Made by a program: the position numbers and the translations under genes. Below, one piece after another: positions 25,569-33,583 of a stretch of 48,284 nucleotides of DNA. The stretch comes from Candidatus Omnitrophica bacterium UBA6233 (GTDB lineage Bacteria; Omnitrophota; Gorgyraeia; Gygaellales; Profunditerraquicolaceae): contig DJWJ01000032.1 in NCBI GenBank assembly GCA_002440965.1, positions 1-48,284 on the forward strand. The letters are read 5' to 3'. Below the pieces are notes generated by a model. That model did not search any database, was not told the origin of the DNA, and saw only the letters and a program-made list of their open reading frames with translations. The number at the start of each line of letters is the position of its first letter. The first letter of the stretch is position 1.

Positions 25569-26249
25569 ATGATTAGGGATAATATCTTAGAAGTTAAGAG
25601 ACGTATTGAAGCCGCTTGTCTCAGGGTGAAGCGCCAGCCATCTGGCGTAAAGCTGATTGTTGTGAGCAAGAATCGAAGTATCGAAGAGATAGAAGAAGCC
25701 AGCTTAGCCGGGATAACTGATTTCGGCGAAAATCGAGTTCAGGAAGCTCTTTCTAAATATAAGGCAAAGCTGTCTATACGGTGGCATATGATTGGCCATT
25801 TACAGACAAACAAGGCAAGAGAAGCGGTAAGGATATTTGATGTTATTCATTCAGTGGATAGTTTGCGTCTTGCCGAAGAAATAGATAAACGAGCCGCTAA
25901 AATAAACAAAATTCAGGATATTCTAATCGAAATAAAAACTTCTCCTGAAGCGACCAAATTTGGCTTAGAATTTAAGCAGGCAGCCGGAGTCATAAAAGAG
26001 ATAGCCAATTTTAAAAATATAAATGCTCAAGGCTTAATGACTGTTGCGCCGCTTGTGGATAATCCGGAGAAAGCCCGTCCTTATTTCAGAAGTCTAAATG
26101 AACTTAGAAACGAAATTAACCGTTTGCCGGTTATCAAACAGCCATTATCCGTTTTGTCCATGGGTATGACCGATGATTTTGAAATAGCAATTGAAGAAGG
26201 CTCGGGGATGGTCAGGGTGGGCAGGGCTATTTTTGAAGGAGGATTATGA
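25569..26249 (+). CDS. yggS: YggS/PLPBP-family pyridoxal phosphate homeostasis protein
   Basis: A 226-residue TIM-barrel protein of the PLP-binding YggS/YlmE family, which buffers free PLP and has no known catalytic activity. VKLIVVSKN near 27 carries the PLP lysine. FGENRVQEALSK, WHMIGHLQTNK and the C-terminal LSMGMTDDFEIAIEEGSGMVRVGRAIFE are diagnostic. In many bacteria this gene lies downstream of ftsZ, so its position immediately after ftsA is informative. It overlaps proC by 4 bp (ATGA). Confidence 0.95.
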   Translation: MIRDNILEVKRRIEAACLRVKRQPSGVKLIVVSKNRSIEEIEEASLAGITDFGENRVQEALSKYKAKLSIRWHMIGHLQTNKAREAVRIFDVIHSVDSLRLAEEIDKRAAKINKIQDILIEIKTSPEATKFGLEFKQAAGVIKEIANFKNINAQGLMTVAPLVDNPEKARPYFRSLNELRNEINRLPVIKQPLSVLSMGMTDDFEIAIEEGSGMVRVGRAIFEGGL

Positions 26250-27091
26250 TAGACACGCGCAAGAATATCGGCGTCGCAGGTTATGGGACCATGGGGCAGG
26301 TAATTGGCCAAAGTCTGGTTCTGCAGGAGGGAGAATTCAATATCTATGTTTTCGATAAAGATAAGAATAAACTGGATGTACCTTCGGATATAAACGTTGC
26401 CAAGGGCATAAAGGATCTAGTCGAGAAGACCGATACGGTGATTCTGGCGGTCAAACCGCAGGATTTCGATCGTGTTCTAAAAGAAATAAAAGGCCGTGCC
26501 GGCAATAAATTGATTATTTCCATTGCCGCCGGAATCAGCACGAAGCACATCGAAAAGCTTCTTGGCGCGGTCCGGGTGATCCGGGTTATGCCGAATATAG
26601 GAGCCAAAATCGGAGAATCCGTATCTTGTTTATGTAAAGGGGCGTTTGCGACAGACGAAGACCTGGAATTAACCCAGGAATTATTTAATTGTCTCGGTTC
26701 GACCAGGATAATTGATGAAAGCATGATGAATGCGGCTACCGCAATCTCCGGAAGCGGTCCGGCCTATGTGTTTTATTTTGCGGAAAACAATTCGCTTGAT
26801 CCTGAAAATATCCCGGAGCATGCCCGGCACGATATGATGCGCAGGCTTGAGAAAGCAGCCGAAGAATTGGGTTTTTCTACCGAAGACGCGGCGTTCTTAG
26901 CGGCTAATACGGTGAGCGCGTCCATAAATCTATTGCATAAAACAAAACTACCGGCGCCTGAATTAAGAAAACAAGTTACTTCTAAAGGCGGGACTACCGA
27001 AGCGGCTTTGGAGATTTTGGTTAAAGGCGGCACTTGGACAGACGCGGCAGTGGCTGCGTTAAAAAGAGCGGAGAAGTTAGCTAAAGGATAA
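26246..27091 (+). CDS. proC: pyrroline-5-carboxylate reductase
   Basis: A 281-residue ProC, the last step of proline synthesis (P5C to proline with NAD(P)H). The Rossmann motif is VAGYGTMGQVIGQSL near 10-24. AVKPQDF and SIAAGIST follow, then VIRVMPNIGAKIGESVSCL. The dimerisation domain has ISGSGPAYVFYF near 167 and SKGGTTEAALEIL near 250. About 20 residues (around NNSLDPENIPEHARHDMMRR) sit between SGSGPAY and the next helix and are longer and more polar than usual. The gene overlaps yggS by 4 bp and is followed 6 bp later by the phosphorylase. Confidence 0.93.
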   Translation: MIDTRKNIGVAGYGTMGQVIGQSLVLQEGEFNIYVFDKDKNKLDVPSDINVAKGIKDLVEKTDTVILAVKPQDFDRVLKEIKGRAGNKLIISIAAGISTKHIEKLLGAVRVIRVMPNIGAKIGESVSCLCKGAFATDEDLELTQELFNCLGSTRIIDESMMNAATAISGSGPAYVFYFAENNSLDPENIPEHARHDMMRRLEKAAEELGFSTEDAAFLAANTVSASINLLHKTKLPAPELRKQVTSKGGTTEAALEILVKGGTWTDAAVAALKRAEKLAKG

Positions 27092-27097
27092 ACGGGT

Positions 27098-27958
27098 ATG
27101 CCTAAGATAGGGATTATCGGCGGAAGCGGATTATATAAAATCGAAGGGATTAAGAATGTAAAAGAAGTTTTGGTTAGCACGCCTTTTGGCAAGCCTTCTG
27201 CTAAATTTATCCTCGGCGAGCTGGAAGGTAAAGAGGTAGTATTCTTGCCGCGACATGGAACCGGGCACCATATTTCACCCAGCCGCATAAATTACCGCGC
27301 TAATATCTTCGGAATGAAGAAATTGGGCGTGGATAAAATTATTTCGGTTAGCGCCTGCGGAAGCCTTAAGGAAGAGCTTAAGCCGTTGGATTTTGTGGTA
27401 GTTGATCAGTTCGTAGACAGGACCAACTATGCCAGGGAAATGTCTTTTTTTACTGAAGGGATAGTGGCGCACATCGAATTTTCTCATCCGGTTTGCTCCT
27501 GTTTAAGCCGGCTTATTTATGATACCGGAAAATCGCTGGCTATGAGCATTCATTCCAAAGGAACCTATTTAAATATGGAAGGCCCGGCATTTTCGACATT
27601 GGCTGAGTCAAGATTATACCGCAGCTGGGGAATGGATATTATCGGTATGACTAATTTCGCGGAGGCAAGACTCGCCCGGGAGGCAGGAATTTGTTATGCG
27701 GTGTTGGCTGCGATTACGGATTATGATTGCTGGCATTCTCAGCATGAATCCGTTACCATAGAGATGATTATTGCTAATTTAAATAAGAATATCGAAAACT
27801 CCAAGAAGATTTTGAAATCAGTAATCAAAAATATTTCTGGCACCTGCGCCTGCGGTTGCAAAGAATCGCTTAAATACGCGATTATGACGGATAGGAAGCT
27901 AATCCCGGCTAAAGTAAAAAAAGATTTGGATATAATTATAGGAAAATATATTAAATAA
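27098..27958 (+). CDS. mtnP: S-methyl-5'-thioadenosine phosphorylase (MTAP/PNP family)
   Basis: A 286-residue trimeric-type nucleoside phosphorylase. The phosphate-binding IGIIGGSGLY is at the N terminus. PFGKPSAKF, FLPRHGTGHHISPSRINYRANI, NMEGPAFSTLAESRLYRSWG and GMTNFAEARLAREA follow. AAITDYDCW includes the Asp pattern typical of 6-aminopurine (MTA) enzymes rather than guanosine/inosine PNPs, so MTA phosphorolysis to adenine and methylthioribose-1-phosphate is most likely. The C-terminal CACGCKESL is cysteine-rich. The stop codon lies at the very edge of the next AT-rich repeat. Confidence 0.9.
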   Translation: MPKIGIIGGSGLYKIEGIKNVKEVLVSTPFGKPSAKFILGELEGKEVVFLPRHGTGHHISPSRINYRANIFGMKKLGVDKIISVSACGSLKEELKPLDFVVVDQFVDRTNYAREMSFFTEGIVAHIEFSHPVCSCLSRLIYDTGKSLAMSIHSKGTYLNMEGPAFSTLAESRLYRSWGMDIIGMTNFAEARLAREAGICYAVLAAITDYDCWHSQHESVTIEMIIANLNKNIENSKKILKSVIKNISGTCACGCKESLKYAIMTDRKLIPAKVKKDLDIIIGKYIK

Positions 27959-28092
27959 TGTCAAATATCAAAGCTCAAAATTCAAAATAAATTTAAAGAA
28001 CAAATGCCAAATATTAAAACCGAGGTTTTGTCATTTGGTATTGGAATTTTGGATTTCATTTGAAATTTGGATTTTGTCATTTGTAATTAAAA
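27957..28092. repeat. AT-rich long inverted repeat, copy 3 (mtnP-ileS gap)
   Basis: About 136 bp from the mtnP stop codon to 2 bp before the ileS ATG. The left arm is A-rich (TCAAATATCAAAGCTC and so on), the centre is AAAACCGAGGTTTTG, and the right arm is T-rich ending ATTTTGTCATTTGTAATTA. It fills the entire intergenic space; neither promoter nor ribosome binding site is obvious. Confidence 0.85.
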
Positions 28093-28094
28093 CT

Positions 28095-30893
28095 ATGGAC
28101 TACAAATCTACATTAAATTTACCCAAGACCGATTTTCCTATGAAGGCTGATTTGCCTAAAAGGGAGCCGCTCCTTTTGAAAGATTGGGAGGAGAAGGATC
28201 TTTATGGCCTTATCCGCAAGAACTCCAGCGGTAAGCCTAAATATGTCCTTCATGACGGGCCTCCTTATGCCAACGGCAATATTCATATCGGACATGCCCT
28301 GAATAAAACCCTTAAAGACATAATCATAAAATATAAAACCATGCAGGGCTTTAACGCTCCCTATGTGCCGGGATGGGATTGCCACGGGTTGCCGGTGGAA
28401 CACGCGCTTTTTAAAGAACTTAAAATGAACAAATATCAGATTGATCAGGTTGCGTTCCGCAAAAAAGCCCATGATTACGCCATGAAATATGTGAATATCC
28501 AAAAAGAGGAGTTTAAACGCCTGGGGGTTTTGGGGGATTGGGATAATCCATATTTAACTTTAAGCCATGAATATGAAGAAGGGATTGTCAAATCGCTTTC
28601 GGAGTTGGTGCGCAAAGGTTACATTTACCGGGGATTAAAACCGGTTAACTGGTGTTTCAGGTGCGAAACCGCGCTTGCCGAGGCAGAAGTCGAATATGAG
28701 GAGCATGTTTCTCCGTCGGTCTTTGTTAAATTCAAGCTTGATGCTACAGAAGATTTTCCGAAAGATAGCTGCTTGGTCATTTGGACAACTACTCCTTGGA
28801 CGCTAATCGCAAATGTCGCAGTCGCGGTTCATCCGGATTTCGTTTATTCATATTTAAAGACCGATAAAGGTAATTTAATAGTTGCCAATGTCAGGATGCA
28901 GGTTTTACCTTCTTTAGGGATTGATAAGTATGAAATAATCAGAGAATTTAAAGGCAAAGAGTTGGAAGGTTTGGGCTATGAGCATCCATTTGGCCTGCGT
29001 AAAGGAAAAGTTGTCCTGGCAAATTATGTTTCGGCTGAAGACGGAAGCGGGCTTGTCCATACTGCGCCGGGCCACGGAGCCGATGATTATTTGACGGGTT
29101 TAAAATATAAGTTAGAAATCATTATGCCGGTTGATTCCAAAGGAAATTTTGATACAAGCGCTCTGGAATTTAAAGGAATGAATGTTTTTGATTCCAATAA
29201 GGTAATTCTTGATAAGTTACAATCTCTCGGATTGCTTTTATTAGCCGACAAGATAAGCCATTCCTATCCGCATTGCTGGAGATGCAAGAACCCGATTATA
29301 TTCCGGGCAACTAACCAGTGGTTCTTGGGAATTGACCATGATGGTTTACGCCAAAAACTCCTTAAGGAGATTAGGGACAATATTAATTTTATTCCTGAGG
29401 CCGGCAGAGAAAGAATATCCAGTATGGTGAGCTTGCGGCCGGATTGGTGTTTGTCCCGCCAGAGGTATTGGGGCGTTCCGATACCTTCCTTGATTTGCAA
29501 AAAATGCAACAATGAATTCTTAGATACCGGAGTAATCGAAAAATACCGCGAGTTTACCGTAAGCGAAGGAACAGACTGTTGGTTCATCCGGGATGTTCGG
29601 GATTTTCTCCCGCCGGGATTAAAATGCGCCTGCGGAGCCGGCGAATTCATAAAAGGAGTGGACATATTGGATGTCTGGTTTGATTCCGGAGTAAGCGCTC
29701 AAGCCGTGCTTAAAAAACGTAAAGAGCTGGGAGGAGTTCCTTGTGAACTCTATTTAGAAGGTTCTGACCAGCATCGGGGTTGGTTTCAGTCATCTTTGAT
29801 TCCGTCCATGTGCATCGACGGAAAGCCGCCTTATAAAAGTGTTTTGACCCACGGCCATGTTGTAGACGGCCAGGGGAGAAAGATGTCCAAGTCTATGGGC
29901 AATGTGATTCCTCCCCAGGATATCATAAAAGATTCCGGGGCGGACATAATCCGGCTTTGGGTTAGTTCCAGCGATTATAACGAGGATATCCGTATTTCGA
30001 AAGAAATGCTCGCGCGCCTTTCCGAAGCATATCGCAAAATCCGCAATACAGCCAAATTCATCTTAAGTAATTTATATGATTTTAATCCGGATAAAGACAG
30101 GCTGGAGTTAGATGGATTGAAAAGTATTGATAAGTGGATTCTTCTGAAACTCGAGGATTTAAAGGAGCAGGTAACTTTGGCTTACGATTCTTTTGCCTTC
30201 CATAAGGCTTATAAAGGGGTCTATGATTTTTGCAACGAGGAGCTTTCGATGTTATATCTGGATATGGTCAAGGGCAGGCTTTATACTGCCGGAAAGAATT
30301 CTATCGAAAGGCGCTCCGCCCAGACAGCGATATATGAGGTATTAAGCGTTTTAGCCCGGATTATGAGCCCGATTCTGGCATTTACTGCCGAGGATATCTG
30401 GAAATATTTGCCTAAATCAAAGGGGAATAATTTTGCAAGTATCCATCTTGCGAATTGGCCAGGCCCGGTTGATAAGAGCGTTTTGAATAATGAAGCCATA
30501 GCGAATATCGATACGGTAATGAGTATTTTGCCGGAGATAACCAAACTGCTTGAAGATAAGAGAGTAAACGGGTTAATCGGAAGTTCATTTGATGCGCAAA
30601 TAAAACTATTGACAAACAATCCCAAACGGTATAAATTCTTAGCAAGTTTAGTGGTTGAATTGCCTGAGATTTTTAAGGTTTCTCAAGCGCGGATTATTGA
30701 GGAAAGGGAAAACTTTGAATCTCTTGCGAATAAGAGCGCGGTTTGCCCTGATATAGCAATCGAGGTCTGTAGGGCAGAAGGCGAGAAATGCCCTCGTTGT
30801 TGGAACTATAGTTTGGCAATAGGAAAATCTGTGAAGCATCCTCTAATTTGCGATAGGTGCGAGGCTGCCATAGAAGAGGAGAAAGCAAATTGA
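28095..30893 (+). CDS. ileS: isoleucyl-tRNA synthetase
   Basis: A 933-residue class Ia synthetase charging tRNA-Ile. HIGH is at 64-67 within GPPYANGNIHIGHALN. The CP1 editing domain includes WTTTPWTL, and the signature KMSKS is at 596-600. The C terminus carries a zinc-binding CxxC pair (CPRCW ... CDRCE), as in bacterial-type IleS. I chose the ATG at 28095 because it gives the standard MDYKSTLNLP start. An in-frame GTG at 28035 would add 20 hydrophobic residues read from the T-rich repeat arm. The end overlaps the next gene's TTG start. Confidence 0.96.
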   Translation: MDYKSTLNLPKTDFPMKADLPKREPLLLKDWEEKDLYGLIRKNSSGKPKYVLHDGPPYANGNIHIGHALNKTLKDIIIKYKTMQGFNAPYVPGWDCHGLPVEHALFKELKMNKYQIDQVAFRKKAHDYAMKYVNIQKEEFKRLGVLGDWDNPYLTLSHEYEEGIVKSLSELVRKGYIYRGLKPVNWCFRCETALAEAEVEYEEHVSPSVFVKFKLDATEDFPKDSCLVIWTTTPWTLIANVAVAVHPDFVYSYLKTDKGNLIVANVRMQVLPSLGIDKYEIIREFKGKELEGLGYEHPFGLRKGKVVLANYVSAEDGSGLVHTAPGHGADDYLTGLKYKLEIIMPVDSKGNFDTSALEFKGMNVFDSNKVILDKLQSLGLLLLADKISHSYPHCWRCKNPIIFRATNQWFLGIDHDGLRQKLLKEIRDNINFIPEAGRERISSMVSLRPDWCLSRQRYWGVPIPSLICKKCNNEFLDTGVIEKYREFTVSEGTDCWFIRDVRDFLPPGLKCACGAGEFIKGVDILDVWFDSGVSAQAVLKKRKELGGVPCELYLEGSDQHRGWFQSSLIPSMCIDGKPPYKSVLTHGHVVDGQGRKMSKSMGNVIPPQDIIKDSGADIIRLWVSSSDYNEDIRISKEMLARLSEAYRKIRNTAKFILSNLYDFNPDKDRLELDGLKSIDKWILLKLEDLKEQVTLAYDSFAFHKAYKGVYDFCNEELSMLYLDMVKGRLYTAGKNSIERRSAQTAIYEVLSVLARIMSPILAFTAEDIWKYLPKSKGNNFASIHLANWPGPVDKSVLNNEAIANIDTVMSILPEITKLLEDKRVNGLIGSSFDAQIKLLTNNPKRYKFLASLVVELPEIFKVSQARIIEERENFESLANKSAVCPDIAIEVCRAEGEKCPRCWNYSLAIGKSVKHPLICDRCEAAIEEEKAN

Positions 30894-31273
30894 AAAATAA
30901 ATTCACCAAAAAAGAATTATCCGCGTTTAAGCAGATAATCTTAAAGAGAAAAGAAGAGGTCAACGACGAGATAAAACATATTTCCGACGATACTCTTAAG
31001 AAATCCCAAAAAGACGCTTCAGGGGATATTTCGGGATATACCTATCATATGGCAGATGTCGCCACGGATAATTATGATCGTGAATTTTCTTTGGGGCTTG
31101 CTTCGAATGACAGAAAATCCCTGTATGAATTGAATGACGCCTTGAAAAAAGTCGAAGATGGGACATTCGGGATATGCGAAGAGTGCAAACACCTTATCAC
31201 CAAGGCAAGGCTTAAGGCTTTGCCGCATGCCCGTCTGTGTGTTAAATGCCAGGAGAAAAGGGAGAAGAGGTAA
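30890..31273 (+). CDS. DksA/TraR-type zinc-finger protein
   Basis: A 127-residue protein with an N-terminal coiled-coil helix pair (residues about 5-75) and a C-terminal C4 zinc finger (CEEC ... CVKC). This is the architecture of the DksA/TraR family, which acts on RNA polymerase through the secondary channel; whether this member binds ppGpp-RNAP is unknown. Start choice: TTG at 30890, preceded by GAGGAG 8 nt upstream and overlapping the ileS stop. Longer starts would run into ileS. The ileS-dksA-lspA order is seen in other bacteria and suggests one operon. Confidence 0.88.
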   Translation: MKNKFTKKELSAFKQIILKRKEEVNDEIKHISDDTLKKSQKDASGDISGYTYHMADVATDNYDREFSLGLASNDRKSLYELNDALKKVEDGTFGICEECKHLITKARLKALPHARLCVKCQEKREKR

Positions 31274-31286
31274 CAGTTCCCGTTTT

Positions 31287-31715
31287 ATGCTTTCCTTTAT
31301 TGTAGTATTCGTAACCCTCGCCTTCGACCAGATAAGTAAATACCTTATATCCGCTAAAATTGAGCTTAATTCTACTTTGCCTATAGTTAAGGGCATATTC
31401 GGGTTATCCCTTGTGCATAACCGGGGGGCGGCTTTTGGCATATTCAAGAACCAGCTTTACCTTTTTATAATCACTTCGATTGTTGCAATAGTGTTGATTT
31501 ATTTTGCGCTCAAAGATAACCGGAACAATAAGCGTTACGTTGTTTCGTTAAGCCTTATACTGGCCGGAGCATTGGGAAATCTTATCGATCGAATTCGTTT
31601 CGGTTTCGTCATTGATTTTCTGAATTTTTATATCTGGCCGGTTTTTAACGTTGCCGATAGCGCTATAACTGTCGGGGCGGTATTGTTGGGTTGGGCCATA
31701 TTAAGGCAAAAGTAA
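31287..31715 (+). CDS. lspA: prolipoprotein signal peptidase LspA
   Basis: A 142-residue inner-membrane aspartic protease with four membrane helices that removes lipoprotein signal peptides. Conserved blocks are DQISKYLI near 14, the VHNRGAAFGIF stretch near 45, GALGNLIDRIRFGFVIDFLN with the first catalytic Asp, and FNVADSAITVGAVLL with the second. The ATG at 31287 gives the family-typical length. AGAGGTAA upstream is rather distant, so coupling to the preceding gene (stop 13 bp before) is likely. Confidence 0.94.
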   Translation: MLSFIVVFVTLAFDQISKYLISAKIELNSTLPIVKGIFGLSLVHNRGAAFGIFKNQLYLFIITSIVAIVLIYFALKDNRNNKRYVVSLSLILAGALGNLIDRIRFGFVIDFLNFYIWPVFNVADSAITVGAVLLGWAILRQK

Positions 31716-31720
31716 AAAGT

Positions 31721-31802
31721 GTAATGACAAATGACAAAATTCAAAGCCCAAAATAAATTCAAAATCCAAATATCAAATATCAAAACCAAGGTTTTGATAT
31801 TA
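31721..31802. repeat. AT-rich inverted repeat, truncated copy 4 (lspA-lgt gap)
   Basis: An 82-bp copy with a complete left arm (TAATGACAAATGACAAAATT and on) but only the last few bases of the right arm (AACCAAGGTTTTGATATTA). Compared with copy 2, about 50 bp are missing between two GGTTTT direct repeats, consistent with a deletion by recombination or slippage. Confidence 0.85.
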
Positions 31803-31814
31803 GGAGCTTAGAAT

Positions 31815-32543
31815 ATGCATCCTGAAATTTGCAAGATTGGGCCTTTAACGGTTTATTCCTATGGTCTCATGCTTGTTATAGGTTTCATTGTTTCAACGCT
31901 ATTGGCCAGCGCCCAAGCCAAGAGGGAGGGGATCGACCCGGATGTAATTTTTAACCTGTGTTTTACCGTTTTTATCTTTGGGATTATCGGCGCGCGCATT
32001 TTTTATGTATTCTCGAATTTTGATTATTACCTGCATAATCCGCTTGAGATAATCATGTTGCAAAAAGGAGGGTTAGCCTGGTTTGGCGGATTGATCTTAG
32101 GAACCTTCTCCGGAATTTTTTACCTAAGGCTTAAAAAACTTTCTGTTTACAGAATCGCGGATTTACTTGTTCCGTTTGTAGCTTTGGCGCAAAGCATAGG
32201 CAGGATTGGTTGTTTCTTAAACGGATGTTGTTATGGCAAGGAATCGGCATTCGGGATTTATTCTCCGGCGTTTGATGCGGTATTGATTCCCACGCAGCTA
32301 TATTCTTCATTGCTATTGGTTTTTATTTTTATATTCTTAAGGTTCTTGCAAACCCGGCCGCATAAAACCGGAACAATATTCTTTACCTATCTTTTATTGT
32401 ATTCTTCAAAAAGGTTTTTCATCGAATTCTGGCGTGGCGATAGTCCTGCATTAGCTTTCGGTTTAACCCTATTCCAGTTTATCAGCATAACCATCTTTCT
32501 AATCGCAGGCTCAGGCCTGTTTTTTATCAAAACCAAAAAATAA
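31815..32543 (+). CDS. lgt: prolipoprotein diacylglyceryl transferase Lgt
   Basis: A 242-residue polytopic membrane enzyme that attaches diacylglycerol to the lipobox cysteine. YSYGLMLVIGF near the N terminus, the GGLAWFGGLILG region near 89, and the signature RIGCFLNGCCYG near 133 are all present. FFIEFWRGD is near the C terminus. It lies downstream of lspA, so both early steps of lipoprotein maturation are encoded together, separated only by a truncated repeat. GGAG just upstream (TTAGGAGC at 31801) provides a plausible ribosome binding site. Confidence 0.95.
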   Translation: MHPEICKIGPLTVYSYGLMLVIGFIVSTLLASAQAKREGIDPDVIFNLCFTVFIFGIIGARIFYVFSNFDYYLHNPLEIIMLQKGGLAWFGGLILGTFSGIFYLRLKKLSVYRIADLLVPFVALAQSIGRIGCFLNGCCYGKESAFGIYSPAFDAVLIPTQLYSSLLLVFIFIFLRFLQTRPHKTGTIFFTYLLLYSSKRFFIEFWRGDSPALAFGLTLFQFISITIFLIAGSGLFFIKTKK

Positions 32544-32546
32544 ATT

Positions 32547-33476
32547 ATGCGGGAATATTTGATTAAGGTTTCCGATGAGACGAAGGGAACGCGTTTGGAT
32601 TTATTGATTAGTGCTTTTTCTAAAGAGCATAATTTAGGGCTTTCCCGCACTTGCATACAAGAATTGATTTCAAAAGGCAGAATTACCGTTAATGGTTCTT
32701 CCGGGATAAAGCCGCATTACAAAGTCAGGAATACGGATGAGGTTAAGGTCAAACCGGAAGATAAGGTCAAAACCGGCATTAAGCCCGAAGATATCCCGCT
32801 GGATATTGTTTATGAAGACAAGGATTTGGCAATTATCGATAAACCAGTCGGTTTGGTCGTTCATCCTGCTCCGGGTAACCGGGAACATACGCTGGTAAAC
32901 GCGCTTCTTTCCCATTTTAAAGAATTATCCGACATTAATCTTCAGAGGCCGGGTATAGTCCACCGTTTGGATAAAGATACTTCAGGGATATTGGTTATCG
33001 CCAAGAATAATCATGCCCATTTAAAGCTTGCCGAGCAGTTTGCTGACCACTCCATTAAGCGTAAGTACGTTGCCATAGTCAAGGGGAGGATGGAATTCGA
33101 CGAAAACCTGATTGAAGCTCCTATTGGCCGGCATTCAACCAAAAGAGAAAGCATGGCTGTAGATTTTTCGAATAAATCCCGTTACGCCAAAACTTATTAT
33201 CGGACTTTAAAGAGGTTTAGCGATTATAGTTTATTAAGCCTGGAGCCTTTTACCGGCAGGACCCATCAATTAAGAGTGCATTTGGCTTTCATAGGCCATC
33301 CGATACTTGGCGACAAAAAATACGGCAGGAATGATGAATTCAGCCGTTTGGCTTTACACGCGCAATCTCTGGGTTTTATCCATCCAACTACAGGTAAATT
33401 CGTAGAATTTCATTCTTCCTTACCGCAGGAATTCCTAGATGTTACGACTATCAAGGCGCCGGTAAATAAAACTTGA
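32547..33476 (+). CDS. rluD: 23S rRNA pseudouridine synthase RluD family
   Basis: A 309-residue RluA/RluD-type pseudouridine synthase. The N-terminal S4 RNA-binding domain (about 14-85) has TCIQELISKGRITVNG. The catalytic motif HRLDKDTSGIL is near residue 138, with the nucleophilic Asp. PFTGRTHQLRVHLAFIGHPILGDKKYG is the late family signature. Members modify uridines of helix 69 in 23S rRNA; exact targets vary. It starts 3 bp after lgt and ends at the promoter of the next gene. Confidence 0.93.
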   Translation: MREYLIKVSDETKGTRLDLLISAFSKEHNLGLSRTCIQELISKGRITVNGSSGIKPHYKVRNTDEVKVKPEDKVKTGIKPEDIPLDIVYEDKDLAIIDKPVGLVVHPAPGNREHTLVNALLSHFKELSDINLQRPGIVHRLDKDTSGILVIAKNNHAHLKLAEQFADHSIKRKYVAIVKGRMEFDENLIEAPIGRHSTKRESMAVDFSNKSRYAKTYYRTLKRFSDYSLLSLEPFTGRTHQLRVHLAFIGHPILGDKKYGRNDEFSRLALHAQSLGFIHPTTGKFVEFHSSLPQEFLDVTTIKAPVNKT

Positions 33477-33501
33477 TTTTTATCAGACTTATTGCTATAT
33501 T
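33473..33501 (+). promoter_or_regulatory. promoter of coiled-coil protein / aroA
   Basis: TTGATT at 33473-33478 and TATATT at 33496-33501 have a 17-bp spacer, with TGC before the -10 (extended -10). The -35 overlaps the rluD stop codon. The predicted start is near 33508, giving a leader of about 75 nt. Confidence 0.6.
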
Positions 33502-33553
33502 TAAACCAAGTAAGGGTCAATTTGTTTTAAATGCCTGTTTGAATAAACAGTAA

Positions 33554-33570
33554 GACTGCTCTGGGCAGTC
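33554..33570 (+). promoter_or_regulatory. hairpin abutting a strong ribosome binding site
   Basis: GACTGC and GCAGTC (6 bp, 5-nt loop TCTGG) form a perfect hairpin whose 3' base directly precedes AAGGAGGAG. It could insulate or present the binding site for the gene at 33584. There is no T-tract, so it is not a terminator. Confidence 0.55.
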
Positions 33571-33583
33571 AAGGAGGAGAAAG

